Shown piece by piece: positions 1 through 12,909 of a DNA stretch of 64,000 nucleotides. Every line of letters begins with the position of its first letter. Position 1 is the stretch's first letter. The position numbers were made by a program, and so were the translations under genes. The stretch covers positions 1 to 64,000 of the forward strand of contig CAVUAA010000001.1 of the NCBI GenBank assembly GCA_963739345.1, in the 5' to 3' direction. Below the pieces are notes generated by a model. It did not search any database, was not told the DNA's origin, and was given only the letters and a program-made list of their open reading frames with translations. The DNA is from CAVUAA01 sp963739345 (GTDB taxonomy: Bacteria; Chlamydiota; Chlamydiia; Chlamydiales; JAFEGQ01).

Positions 1-7
1 CGCCGCG

Positions 8-968
8 ATGAATGCCATTACCGGCATCGTCGCGGCGGCCGTACTCGCCCCGCTCTCCTTTGGACGGGATGCCGACGCCTTTCGGCGCGGCGCCGAGGCA
101 GTCGCCGCCGGACGAATGGACGCGGACTTCCTCTATGCGCCGCTCGCGGCAGTGGTTGCAACGCCCCTCACGTGGGTTGGCTCTGACGTTGCCGCGGGTG
201 CGATGAGCCTCATCGGCTTCCTCCTCCTCATGACGGGAGTCGTGGTGATGACGCGCGGGATGCCAGTGATCGACGTCGCTCTCGTGGCGATCGGGGCCCT
301 CTTCTTCGTGCCGATCGTGAACGAGCTGCTGCTCGGGCAAATCACGCTTGTTCTTGCTGCCTGCTGATCTGGCCATCCGGCGACCCGCCGACGCGCGTGC
401 GGGCGTCCCACTCGGGATCGCGCTCGCACTCGCGCCGAAGCCGCTTCTCATTCCGGTGCTGATCTGGATGCTTGTCTGGCGGCGGCGGGCCCTCGCGGCG
501 CTGACAGCCACCGCTGCTGTGACGGTCACTGCGGGACTCCTCGTCATGGGCCCGGAGATCTATTCGAAGTGGATCGACGTGCTTGCACACGCAGGGAGCA
601 TCACCCGTCAGGGCAACCTTTCGATCTGGTCCGGTGGTGTCCAGGCCGGGTCACTGGTGCTCGGCATCGGGGTCGCGGGCATCACACTAGTTGCCATCTC
701 GCGAGACAAAACGGGCGGCTTTGTGGCTGCTCTGTTTGCCGGCCTCCTGCTCGCCCCTTACACGTTGCTCTATTCCGCCTCGATCCTCGTCCTCGCTGTC
801 GCTCCAGGGCTCCGGATTAGCCCGATCGCTACCAAGATCCTCACCCTCGTGGCAAACCCCGTCATGCTCGCCGCATTCGCGGCCTGGTGTGTCGCGGGAT
901 TGGCCTCCGTCATCGCGTTCATGCGTGGATCGGCACCCGGGGGCCGGCGAAGCGCTTCTGGCATCTAG
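8..968 (+). CDS. GT87 (DUF2029)-type membrane glycosyltransferase, frameshifted
   Basis: This is a hydrophobic multi-span protein with the layout of the GT87/DUF2029 polyprenyl-phosphate mannosyltransferases (PimE-like). These use lipid-linked sugar at the membrane. Visible marks are an early FLYAPLAAVVATPL stretch, a GQITLVLAA segment that matches the family's GQ-x-N/T-x-L motif, and LGIALALAPKPLLIPVLIWML, where the family has its lysine-containing helix. The frame changes once near 355-365 (a one-base gain), between GQITLVLAA and ADLAIRR. The summed length is about 319 residues, shorter than the usual 380-450, so the N-terminus may lie before the window. Donor and acceptor cannot be read. 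Family assignment is inference from motif layout. Confidence 0.6.
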
Positions 969-1084
969 GTCGTGAGGACAGCGGTCCCGCTTCGACTACC
1001 GAGTCGCTCGACCCGCAATCCAGCGTGCATCGCCGCAGCCAAGTCGACAACCATCCGTGTGTCGTAGACCAGGTCGCCACGCAT
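965..1084 (-). CDS. Partial ORF convergent to the glycosyltransferase, cut by a join
   Basis: A 39-codon minus-strand frame reads MRGDLVYDTRMVVDLAAAMH and continues to VLTT and a stop. That stop overlaps the glycosyltransferase stop by 3 nt. The high third-position GC on this strand and the tight convergent arrangement suggest the 3' end of a real gene whose 5' part is missing, because the sequence switches to an alphaproteobacterial gene immediately upstream. I do not recognise the family. It could also be chance coding in high-GC DNA. Confidence 0.3.
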   Translation of the reverse strand: MRGDLVYDTRMVVDLAAAMHAGLRVERLGSRSGTAVLTT

Positions 1085-1642
1085 CGCGGCACGAGCGGTT
1101 CGACCGCATCGTATCGGTCGGCATGTTCGAGCACGTCGGCGTCGGCTTCTACGATGCGTATTTCCGCAAATGCGCTGAAATGCTGACCGACGACGGCGTG
1201 ATGCTGCTGCATTCGATCGGCCGCTCGGAGGGACCGAACGTCACCAATCCCTGGATCGCCAAGTATATTTTCCCCGGCGGCTACATTCCGGCGCTGTCGG
1301 AGGTGCTGCCGGCGATCGAACGGTCCGGCCTGTATGGTCACCGACATCGAAATTCTGCGGCTGCACTACGCCGAAACGCTGCGCGCCTGGCGCGAGCGCT
1401 TCCTCGCCCACCGCGAGGAGGTGGAGCGCATCTACGACCAGCGTTTCGTGCGGATGTGGGAGTTCTATCTTGCCGCCTCCGAAATGGCGTTCCGCGAACA
1501 GGGCATGATGGTGATGCAGATCCAGCTCACCAAGCGCCAGGGCGTGGTGCCGATTACGCGCGACTACATCGCGCGCGAGGAGGCGCGGCTGCGTGCGGTC
1601 GAGGGTGGCCAGCGGCCGCCGCTGCGGCTGGCCGGCGAATAG
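1085..1642 (+). CDS. cfa: Cyclopropane-fatty-acyl-phospholipid synthase, 5'-truncated and frameshifted
   Basis: CFA synthase transfers a methylene group from S-adenosylmethionine to the double bond of unsaturated phospholipid acyl chains at the inner membrane. The visible part starts inside the SAM-methyltransferase domain with ERFDRIVSVGMFEHVG, a hallmark of the family. It runs to the C-terminal YLAASEMAFREQGMMVMQIQ region and stops at 1640-1642. The frame changes near 1335. The N-terminal half, including the glycine-rich SAM loop, is missing because the sequence upstream of about 1085 belongs to an unrelated gene. This is therefore the left edge of the alphaproteobacterial block. Confidence 0.85.
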
Positions 1643-1918
1643 GCGCTAGCGCGCCGCGTCCGGTGACGCATCGCGTCAAGCGTCACGCCCTTCGAATTGA
1701 CAGCCGGTCACGGTGAGTAGTGGGGACGCCTGCCACGCCGGACTCCTGTCGCTAGCGTGCCGGTGCTAAGCCAACACCGCCGACGTCGCCGCAGTCTGAT
1801 GCGTATCGCGGGCGATAGCGATAATTGCGTCGCATGTAGTTTGCGCGATCTCAGTCAAGAACAATGTTCAGTGCGCCAATCCAACTTCGACACAACCGAG
1901 CACCTCCGATCGCATATC

Positions 1919-3481
<1,563 letters not shown>

Positions 3482-3603
3482 TATCGGCCACAATGCCGGG
3501 ACCGGCCCGAACGGCGACGCGTCAGGCGACGGCCAAATCGATGCCCATGCGACTATGGCGGACAGCAAAGCCCGGCAACGGTGGTGCGCAGGGGGCGCGG
3601 CCC

Positions 3604-4795
3604 GTGAACATTGGCAATCCAAAACTGCAGGACCCGGTCCCGCTGCCGGACCCCTCGGCGGCAATCTGGGCCTGGCTACCATCGATCTCGGCGCGATTGC
3701 AGCCAATTGGCGGCACGCTGACGGCGCGCGTGCTCGCCGGCCGAATGCGCCGCCGTGGTCAAGGCGGATGCCTATGGCTGCGGCATCGAGCCGGTCACCA
3801 CGGCGCTGACGCGCGCCGGCTGCAGGACCTTCTTCGTCGCCCATCTGGCCGAGGCGCGGCGCGTCCGCGCCGTGGCCGCCGGAAGCGGTGATCTATGTGC
3901 TCAACGGCTTCTGCCCGGAGACCGCGCCCGCTTACGCCGCGGCTACGCGCGCAGCCGGTGATCAACAGCCTGGTCGAACTGGCCGAATGGGACGCATTTC
4001 GTCGCGTGCCAACAGCTGGGATGGCGGCGCGGCCCTGCATGTCGATACCGGCATGAACCGGCTCGGCATCGCCATGGAGGAGGCCGCCGCGCTGGCGCCG
4101 CGCATGCAGACCGAAAACCACGGCATCACGCTGCTGATGAGCCATCTGGCCTGCGCCGACGCGGCCGAACATCCGCTCAACGACCAGCAGATCCGGCCTT
4201 CCGGGAAATCCGCATGCTGTTCCGCGGCATTCCCGCCTCGCTCGCCAATTCCTCCGGCATCTTTCTCGACTCGGCGGCCTATTGCGACTGGTCCGGCCGG
4301 GCGTCGCGCTCTACGGCGGCAACCCGACCCCCGGCCAGCCGAACCCGATGCGCCCGGTGGTCGAACTGAAGGGCCGCATCCTGCAGGTGCGCGACGTCAA
4401 GCGCGGCGAGACCGTCGGCTATGGCGCGACCTGGACCGCCAAGCGCGCCAGCCGGCATCGCCGTCGTCGCGGTCGGCTACGCCGACGGCTATCTCGCGCG
4501 CCGCCAGCGCCGCCGACCGAGACCGCGCCGGCGCGCGAAGTGCTCGTCGCCGGCAAGCGCTGCCCCATCGTCGGCCGCATCTCGATGGACCTGATCGCGG
4601 TCGACGTCACCGATCTGCCCGGAAGGCGCGGTCCGGCGCGGCGACATCGTGACCCTGATCGGCGGCGGGCTCGACGTCGACGAGGTCGCAAGCCAGGCCG
4701 GCACGATCGGCTACGAGATGCTGACCAGCCTCGGCCGGCGCTCACCGTGTCAACCGAGCGTCTATCGCGACTGGAGCCGTATGCGCAGGTCGCGA
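3604..4795 (+). CDS. alr: Alanine racemase, multiply frameshifted
   Basis: This PLP-dependent enzyme interconverts L- and D-alanine and supplies D-Ala for peptidoglycan. The PLP lysine lies in VVKADAYGCG. Downstream are HVDTGMNRLGI, the RPGVALYGGNP segment, and the VGYADGY and GRISMDLIAVDVTDLP motifs that carry the second active-site elements. About eight frame changes break the gene. A GTG at 3604 gives a plausible N-terminus (VNIGNPKLQDP); an ATG at 3541 is an alternative. The C-terminus after YEMLTSLGRR is unclear because no frame gives a clean family-like end near 4795. It sits between dnaB and radA, as in Bradyrhizobium-type genomes. Confidence 0.88.
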
Positions 4796-4822
4796 TTCGC
4801 TCGCCGCGAGCCGCATTTCGCC

Positions 4823-6270
<1,448 letters not shown>

Positions 6271-6468
6271 CGACGCCTGCGCCGGGCCGGCTATACACGG
6301 CCCCGCATGCAGGCTGCCGCCCGCGACCGAAAACGACACAGAATTAAACTGTTGGGCCGATCGCTGACGCGGCCCTTGCGGACGCCGGTCCGAGGCAGCG
6401 AATGTGGGGCCGGCCGATCCCGATTCGCGACCTGATCCACGACGCAGCGACGCAAGCTGAGCGACACC

Positions 6469-7165
6469 ATGCCGATTACGTGGCTCGACATTCATTCTGC
6501 TTGGCGTCATGCTGATTTCCGGCCTGCTCGCCATGATCCGCGGCTTCATGCGCGAAATGCTGTCGATCGCGGCCTGGGCCGCCGCCGCGGTCGCCACGCT
6601 GCTGCTCTACGGCAAGCTTCTGCCGATCGCCAAGGCCAACATCTCGAGCGACATCGATCGCCACCGATCGCGGTGGTCGGCGGCGTGTTCCTGGTGACGC
6701 TGCTGATCGTCTCGATCATCACCGTCGCGATCTCCGACATGATCCTGGACAGCCGCATCGGCGCGCTCGACCGCACGCTCGGCTTCCTGTTCGGCCTCGG
6801 CCGCGGCCTGATCATCGTGGTGGTGGCGTTCCTGTTCTTCGCCTGGCTGGTGCCCGACCGCAAGCAGCCCGGACGGCGTGCGCAACGCCAAGTCGCTGGG
6901 TGGTGCTGGAAAGCACCGGAGAATGGCTGCAGGCCCTGTTGCCGCAGGACATGGACAGATTATCTGTCGCAGTGGTTCGAAGCGCCGCGACAAGGCGACG
7001 AGCAGGAGCCGCCGGACGCGCCGCCGCCCGGACCAGCGCTCGGACGCCGCGCCCGCCGGCCGACGACAGGATCGGTACAGCGCCCGAACCGGGCCGGCTA
7101 CCAGCGCGGCCGACCGCACCGACATGCGACAAGCTTGATCGACGCCACCAAGACGCTGAGACCGG
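6469..7165 (+). CDS. cvpA: CvpA family inner-membrane protein, frameshifted
   Basis: CvpA proteins are small multi-span inner-membrane proteins, originally linked to colicin V production and usually found upstream of purF, as here. The protein begins MPITWLDI and continues LLGVMLISGLLAMIRGFMRE, the family's conserved first helix plus R-G-x-x-RE motif. Further hydrophobic segments lie at about 6690-6730 and 6800-6860. The C-terminus is a hydrophilic proline- and arginine-rich tail. At least four frame changes occur (near 6490, 6660, 6870 and 6895). The end cannot be placed exactly; the frame that reads RQLIDATK runs to about 7165. The biochemical role is not established. Confidence 0.8.
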
Positions 7166-7186
7166 CGATTGATCGATCGCATGCGG

Positions 7187-8676
7187 ATGACCTCCATGGA
7201 CCGACGGCCGCCAGCGCCGATCGCCGATCTCGACGCCGACCGGCTGCGCGAGGAATGCGGCGTGTTCGGCATTTTCGGCCATCCCGACGCCGCCGCCATC
7301 ACCGCGCTCGGCCTGCATGCGCTGCAGCACCGCGGCCAGGAGGCCGCCGGCATCGTCTCCTTCGACGGCAAGCGCTTCCACTCCGAGCGCCGCATGGGGC
7401 TGGTCGGCGACAACTTCTCCCGCCGCGAGGTGATCGACCGGCTGCCCGGCACCATCGCCATCGGCCATGTGCGCTATTCCACCACCGGCGAGACCATCCT
7501 GCGCAACGTGCAGCCGCTGTTCGCCGAACTCGACGGCGGCGGCTTCGCGATCGGCCACAACGGCAATCTGACCAACGGGCTGACGCTGCGCCGCCAGCTG
7601 GTGCGCGAAGGCGCCATGATGCAGTCGACCACCGACACCGAGGTGATCCTGCATCTGGTCGCGCGCGCGCCAAGCGCAACCGCTTCGTCGACCGCTTCAT
7701 CGAAGGCCTGCGCCAGCTCGAAGGCGCCTATGCCTTCGTCGGCATGACCAACAAGAAGCTGGTCGGCGCGCGCGATCCGCTCGGCATCCGCCCGCTGGTG
7801 CTGGGCCAGCTCGACGGCTGCCCGATCCTCGCCTCCGAGACCTGCGCGCTCGACATCATCGGCGCCAAATACGTGCGCGACGTCGAGAACGGCGAAGTGC
7901 GTGATCTTCGACGAGGAAGGCGCGCACAGCCACAAGCCGTTCCCGCCGATGGCGCCGCGGCCCTGCATCTTCGAGTACATCTATTTCGCGCGGCCGGATT
8001 CGGTCGTCGGCGGCCGCTCGGTCTACGACGTGCGCAAGGCGATGGGCGCGGAGCTGGCGCGCGAGGCGCCGGCCGCGGCCGACGTCATCGTGCCGGTGCC
8101 GGATTCCGGCGTGCCGGCGGCGATCGGCTTCTCGCAGGAATCCGGCATCCCCTACGAGCTCGGCATCATCCGCAACCACTATGTCGGCCGCACCTTCATC
8201 GAGCCGACCCAGCACATCCGCCAGCTCGGCGTCCGCCTGAAGCACAGCGCCAACCGCGCCGTGGTCGCCGGCAAGCGCATCGTGCTGGTCGACGACTCGA
8301 TCGTGCGCGGCACCACCTCGACCAAGATCGTGCAAGATGATGCGCGACGCCGGCGCGACGCGAGGTGCATTTCCGCATCTCCTCGCCGCCGATCACGCAT
8401 CCCGACTATTACGGCATCGACACGCCGGAGCGCGACAAGCTGCTCGCCGCCACCCACGACCTCGAAGGCATGCGCGCAGTTCATCGGCGCGGATTCGCTG
8501 GCGTTCCTCTCGGTCGACGGCATCTACCGGGCGATGGGCTTCGAGGCAGCGCGATCCGCTGCGGCCGCAGTTCACCGACCATTGCTTCACCGGCGACTAC
8601 CCGACCGGCGCTGACCGACCAGACCGGCCAGCAGCGCGCAGCCGCGGCAGTTGTCGCTGCTGCCGAAGCGGGGTGA
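7187..8676 (+). CDS. purF: Amidophosphoribosyltransferase, frameshifted
   Basis: PurF makes 5-phosphoribosylamine from PRPP and glutamine, the first committed step of purine synthesis. The class II glutaminase domain follows a short propeptide, and its catalytic cysteine is in REECGVFGIFGH. LHALQHRGQEAAGI and HVRYSTTGE follow. The phosphoribosyltransferase domain has the PRPP motif KRIVLVDDSIVRGTT. Seven or so single-base insertions break the frame (for example near 7675, 7903, 8336, 8360, 8478, 8545 and 8610). Each can be removed to restore family sequence. Three ATGs (7181, 7187, 7196) could start it. The stop is TGA at 8674-8676. Confidence 0.93.
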
Positions 8677-8729
8677 GAGCGCGCGGGAGAGGCGCCTTCC
8701 GTGCCCCAGCATGCGTCTGCTATAATTGT

Positions 8730-8960
8730 ATGGCCAAGCTGCTCGAACAGGCCATCGAAACACTCCGCCGGCTGCCCTCGGACGAGCAGGACGAGATCGC
8801 GCACACCATCTTGCAGCTGGCAAGCGGCGACGACCGCTCGCTGGTCGCGTTGACGCCAGATGAGCGCGAGGCGGTCGCGCGGTCGAAAGCCGCCGCGGCC
8901 CGCGGCGAGTTCGCCAGCGACGAACAGGTGCGCGCGGTTTGGGCCAAGCACGGTCGATGA
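8730..8960 (+). CDS. Small ParD-like antitoxin-type protein
   Basis: This intact 76-residue acidic/helical protein starts MAKLLEQAIETLRRLPSDEQ and ends VRAVWAKHGR. Proteins of this form (EA-x-ETLRRLP-x-DEQDEIA, with an R/K-rich end) commonly precede ParE-type toxins in alphaproteobacteria and neutralise them. Its TGA overlaps the ATG of the downstream toxin by 4 nt (ATGA), the usual coupling of such pairs. It is one of the few unbroken reading frames in this block. The antitoxin role is inferred from context and general form. Confidence 0.7.
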   Translation: MAKLLEQAIETLRRLPSDEQDEIAHTILQLASGDDRSLVALTPDEREAVARSKAAAARGEFASDEQVRAVWAKHGR

Positions 8961-9131
8961 AGCTACGCTACACGCGACCGGCGCTTGCCGATCTCGATGC
9001 CATCCTCGACTACATCGCAAGTCATTCGACACGAGGCGCGGCGCGAGTCCATGCGCGCCGACGGTGAAATCATCATCCACGCCGTTCGCCATGGCGCACG
9101 CGACCCATTCAGCATGCCTGGCATGGAGTAA
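8957..9131 (+). pseudogene. ParE-type toxin with internal deletion
   Basis: The 5' part reads MKLRYTRPALADLDAILDYI, the canonical start of RelE/ParE-superfamily toxins (gyrase inhibitors or ribosome-dependent RNases). The 3' part reads DGEIIIHAVRHGARDP and then SMPGME and a stop, the canonical end of the same family. The two halves are in different frames and only 175 bp apart end to end. A normal gene is about 290 bp, so roughly 40 codons are missing from the middle. The antitoxin upstream is intact. The gap is larger than the one-base errors elsewhere in this block, so it may be a true deletion. Confidence 0.75.
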
Positions 9132-9880
9132 ATCCTTTGTGGGTGGCCGTCTTCTTGACTTTATTCCCGTTGTCTGCTTTTATTCCTTCCATCCCACTCA
9201 CCCGAGGGCGTTCTCATGAGACGCGTGCGAGCGGGGCGGGATGCGGCGCCCGCGCGTCCGGCCTCGTCAGCCGGGCTCCCGGGGGGCCCCGGACCCCGCC
9301 CTACGGACACTACGATCCGTGCGCAGGGAGCCTGCTGGACGGCCGGAGTCCGCTCCGGTTCGCAAGCGTCGGCCCGGGGTGAGTGCGGATTTCCTCACGG
9401 GTCCGCACCAAGACGCCGCGATGGAGCGCCGCAGGGCGAGCGTCCCGATCGCAAGGGACGCGACGCCGCAAGGCGTGGACTGATTGGTTGCGCCTTTCGG
9501 CGCTCCATCCCCTCGGACTTGTCCGCGGGGCAACGGCAAGACCGGCGACCGGGCGCCGGAAACAAAAGCCCCGGAGCGATGATGCGTGACTCCATGGCAA
9601 CTGAAATCAATGCACTGAACAATGATAAGGCACAGCATGACCCTCGCGCGCGCTTCTCTCCCCTTGCGGGAGAAGGTGGCTCGTGCGGAGCGATAGCGAG
9701 CACGAGCCGGATGAGGCGTGCGCTCGATCGCGAGATCACACCCCCTCACCCGCCCTTTCTTCGCTCGGGCACCCTCTCCCGCAAGGGGAGAGGGAACCGA
9801 GTGCGCGGCACGCTTACGGCAAGACCGAGCAAGTCAATCGGCCGGTTGCCTGTGCCGTATCTTGAGGGCAAGAAAGACGC
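9132..9880. other. Non-coding stretch with repeat-like sequence
   Basis: About 750 bases separate the toxin remnant from the SDR gene. Open frames here are long only because the GC content is high, and none shows family features. The first part (9210-9590) resembles the repetitive spurious-ORF sequence often seen between genes in Bradyrhizobium relatives (recollection, not a search). The second part contains the inverted repeat listed separately. I see no RNA gene. Confidence 0.5.
9656..9792. repeat. Alphaproteobacterial intergenic inverted repeat
   Basis: The left arm at 9656-9677 (CTCTCCCCTTGCGGGAGAAG followed by GT) pairs with the right arm at 9771-9792, with a single mismatch over about 22 bases. 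About 93 bases lie between the arms. The sequence is of the CTCTCCCCTTGCGGGAGAGG type that recurs between genes of rhizobia and relatives. It could act as a transcript-end hairpin; its function is unknown. Confidence 0.7.
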
Positions 9881-10684
9881 ATGACCAAGCCCCTCGCCGA
9901 CCGCATCGCGCTTGTCACCGGGGCCTCGCGCGGCATCGGCTACGCCACTGCACTGGCGCTTGCGCGCGAGGGCGCGCACCTGGTCGCGACCGCGCGCACG
10001 GTCGGCGGCCTGGAAGAACTCGACGACGCGATCCAGCGCCGAGGGCGGCACCGCGACGCTGGTGCCGCTCGACATCCGCGACAGCGACGGCATCGCCCGC
10101 CTCGCCGCGGCGCTCAACGAGCGCTACGGCCGGCTCGATATTCTCGTCGGCAACGCCGGGCTTGGCGCTTCCAGCTCGCCGCTCGATCATTTCCAGCCCA
10201 AGGAATGGGACGAGGTCCTGGCGGTCAACCTCACCGCCAACTGGCAACTGATCCGCCACCTGCACGTCCTGCTGCGCAACTCGAACGCCGGCCGCGCGGT
10301 GTTCATCAGCTCGAACCAGGGCAGCAACCCGCGCGCCTATCGCGGCCTTTATGCCGCCACCAAGGCGGCGCTGGAGTCGCTGGCGCGCACCTACGCCGCC
10401 GAGACCGTTTCGACGCCGATCCGCGTCAACCTGTTCGCGCCCGGCCCGACGCGCACCGGATGCGCGCCGCGGTCATGCCGGGCGAGGACCCGATGACGCT
10501 GCCTACGCCGGAGGAGGTCGCAGCGGCGATCGTGCCGCTTTGTCTGCCCGGTTTCGCGGAGACTGGCAAGATCTACGACTTCCGCGCCGGCAAGCTGAAC
10601 GTCGTTTCGTCCGCCGGCGTGACGGCCGCCGCGCCCCAGCGCGGTCGGATGGTTCGTGCCACGCATGATGGGAGCGGCGCATGA
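9881..10684 (+). CDS. Short-chain dehydrogenase/reductase (SDR), frameshifted
   Basis: A classical NAD(P)-dependent SDR. The cofactor motif TGASRGIG is at residues 14-21. LVGNAGLG corresponds to the NNAG motif. The catalytic serine is in VFISSNQGS and the YxxxK pair is YAATK. PGPTRT follows, as in the family. Two frame changes interrupt it, near 10040 and 10455. The C-terminal frame closes at 10684, although the family-like part ends earlier, near KIYDFRAGKL. Its substrate cannot be told. The next gene starts at about 10681, so the two may be co-transcribed. Confidence 0.8.
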   Translation: MTKPLADRIALVTGASRGIGYATALALAREGAHLVATARTVGGLEELDDAIQRRGRHRDAGAARHPRQRRHRPPRRGAQRALRPARYSRRQRRAWRFQLAARSFPAQGMGRGPGGQPHRQLATDPPPARPAAQLERRPRGVHQLEPGQQPARLSRPLCRHQGGAGVAGAHLRRRDRFDADPRQPVRARPDAHRMRAAVMPGEDPMTLPTPEEVAAAIVPLCLPGFAETGKIYDFRAGKLNVVSSAGVTAAAPQRGRMVRATHDGSGA

Positions 10685-12385
10685 GCTGGCGATGTGCTCA
10701 AGGATTTCACGTCACGCGGCCTGATGAGCGGCCTGCTCATCGTGCTGCTGCTGCTCGGGCTGCCGGTCGCGGTCTGGCTCGACCTCACCAATCTCGCGGA
10801 GGCCAACCTGCGCCGCCAGGCGATCGACCTCAACTCCGTGATCAGCAGCGTGCGCAGCTACTATGCCAGCAACGTTGTCGGCCGCGTGCTGTCGTCCAGG
10901 GCCGCACACCGAGGTGGCGCACAATTACGAAAACATCCCGGGCGCCATCCCGATCCCGGCCACGCTGTCGCTCGAGCTCGGCCGCGTCATCAGCGAGCAG
11001 CAGCAGAACATCACCTACCGCTTCGTCTCGGATTATCCGTTCGCGAACCGCGCGCCGCATGCGCTCGACGAATTCGAGAAGGCGGCGCTGGTTGCGCTGC
11101 GCGCACAGCCCGATCGGCAGATGATCAATCAATCGATCGGCGCCTGTTCACCGACACGCGTGCGGCTGGTCGCGCCGGTGATCATGGGCGCGGCCTGCGT
11201 GAGCTGCCACAACACGCATCCGGAAAGCCCGAAGCGGGACTGGAAGGTCGGCGACGTCCGCGGCATCCAGGAGGTGACCATCACGCAGAGGATCGCCGTC
11301 GCAATATTTTCTCCTTCAAGTACCTGCTTGCCTATTTCGCCTTCATGGCGGTCGTCCGGCGTCACGCTTCATCGGCATCCAGCGGCGGCAGGCGGCAACG
11401 ATCCGCGGCATGAACAGCGAGCTGGAGACCTCCAACGAATTCCTGGCCTCGCTGTCAATGAAAATCTCGCGCTATCTGTCGCCGCAGATCTACAAGAGCA
11501 TCTTCAGCGGCCAGAAGGACGTCGTCATCCACACCGAGCGCAAGAAGCTCACCATCTTCTTCTCCGACATCAAGGATTTCACCGCCACCACCGAGCGGCT
11601 TGCAGCCGGAAGCAGATCACGCCGCTGCTCAACGAGTATTTCACCGAAATGTCGAACATCGCGCTGTTCCATGGCGGCACCATCGACAAGTTCGTCGGCG
11701 ACGCCATGCTGATCTTCTTCGGCGACCCGGAAACCAAGGGCGAGGCGCGAGGACGCCAAGCTGTGCCTGCGCATGGCGCTCGACATGCAGCGCCGGCTGG
11801 CCGCAGCTCAATGTCAAATGGCGCGGCGCCGGCACCGAGCAGCCGTTCCGCGTCCGCATGGGCATCAACACCGGCTTCTGCAACGTCGGCAATTTCGGCA
11901 GCGCCGATCGCATGGACTACACGATCATCGGCGCCGAAGCCAATCTCGCCGCGCGGCTGCAATCGATCGCCGAGCCCGGCGAGCATCGTCATGAGCTACG
12001 AGACCTATGCGCTGGTGCGCGACATGCTGGTGGCGCAGCGCGCTGCCGCCGATCACCATGAAGGGCATCAGCCGCGAGGTGATCCCTTATGTCGGTCAAG
12101 GGCGTGCTCGACGCCGCGGGCCACAGCGTCGAGATCTTCAGCGAGCACACCACCGGTCTCGATTTCTATCTTGATCCGAGCATGGTCGACGCCGGCCGCG
12201 CCGAACACGTTCGCCGGCTGCTGCAGAATGCGTTAAAGGCGCTGGAGAAGGCGCCCACTGTAGAGCGAGTGGCCGGTTGGGCGAGAGCTACGCTGCCGAA
12301 CCGGGGCCGGCGGTGCGCGCCGGGCGAAAGTTTGACGAAATCGACGGCGCAGCACATGCGGTTGGACCCGCGCCATTGGCGGTAG
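10681..12385 (+). CDS. Class III adenylate cyclase with N-terminal haem-binding (Tll0287-like/DUF3365) sensor domain, frameshifted
   Basis: The protein starts MSW..DVLKDFTSRGLMSG and has a first membrane helix (LLIVLLLLGLPVAVWL). An extracytoplasmic DUF3365/Tll0287-type domain follows, with a covalent haem motif CVSCH (near 11200), and then a second helix near 11320. The cyclase domain has both metal aspartates (FFSDIKDFT and GDAMLIFFGDP), a purine-selecting lysine in DKFVGDAML, the DYTIIG aspartate expected for adenylate rather than guanylate, and the ANLAARL asparagine-arginine pair. The active site is therefore complete. About ten one-base frame changes break it. The domains suggest redox- or gas-controlled cAMP synthesis (inference). 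Confidence 0.82.
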
Positions 12386-12519
12386 TCAGCTTGCCAGCGC
12401 GGTGAGAAAGCATGCATTGTTTCGCACAACGGACGGCAGTCCAGCCGTACGCAAGGATCGTGCCATGCTCGAAGTTGACGACATCCGTTGTGCTAAATCG
12501 ACCAAGCGAGTGGCGAAAC

Positions 12520-12889
12520 ATGAGATTTTCATGAAGCGATCGTGTCGGCTATTTTTGGCGGCGCCAAGTCTGCTGCGAGCGCCATCACCGGCGGTTCGTC
12601 AGCGCCGGCGGCGGCCAAGCCGATGAGCCGCGCCGAGGTGGAAGGCATGATCCAGAAACTGGCCGATCAGTCGAAGGAAATGCTGGACTCGGCAGCATTC
12701 GATCGTCGACCTGATGAAGCTGGCTCAAGCTCGACAGCAGCCTGAAGTCATCGCGAGCAGCTCGCCAAGGAGCATGGCTACACCGGTGCTCTGACACGGC
12801 TCGCTGCGGAGATGAACATCTGGCTCACAAGCAGGTCATGACCAAGCTCGAAGAGAGCGGCGGTGGTCGTGCCGGACAGCCTGAAATAG
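12520..12889 (+). CDS. DUF3597 family protein, frameshifted
   Basis: The start is disturbed (the ATG at 12520 needs frame correction to reach IVSAIFGGAKSAAS). The middle reads MSRAEVEGMIQKLADQSKEM. The end reads VDLMKLLKLDSSL.., LAKEHGYTG and then MNIWLHKQVMTKLEESGG, with a stop at 12887-12889. The MNIWLHK-x-VM and DLMKLLxLDSSL motifs are those of the DUF3597 family, small proteins with a low-complexity N-terminus and a helical C-terminal domain (structurally LysM-adjacent in some annotations). The function is unknown. Four or five frame changes are needed to join the parts. Confidence 0.75.
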
Positions 12890-12909
12890 ACAGACGGTAC
12901 CGGCTGAGC

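Noticed and set aside
8957..9131. Fully functional toxin-antitoxin pair
   Set aside because: The toxin has lost about 40 internal codons and the remaining halves are in different frames.
9216..9884. 222-codon open frame between the toxin remnant and the SDR gene
   Set aside because: High-GC spurious frame across repeat-like sequence; no domain, no ribosome site, and other frames are equally open.
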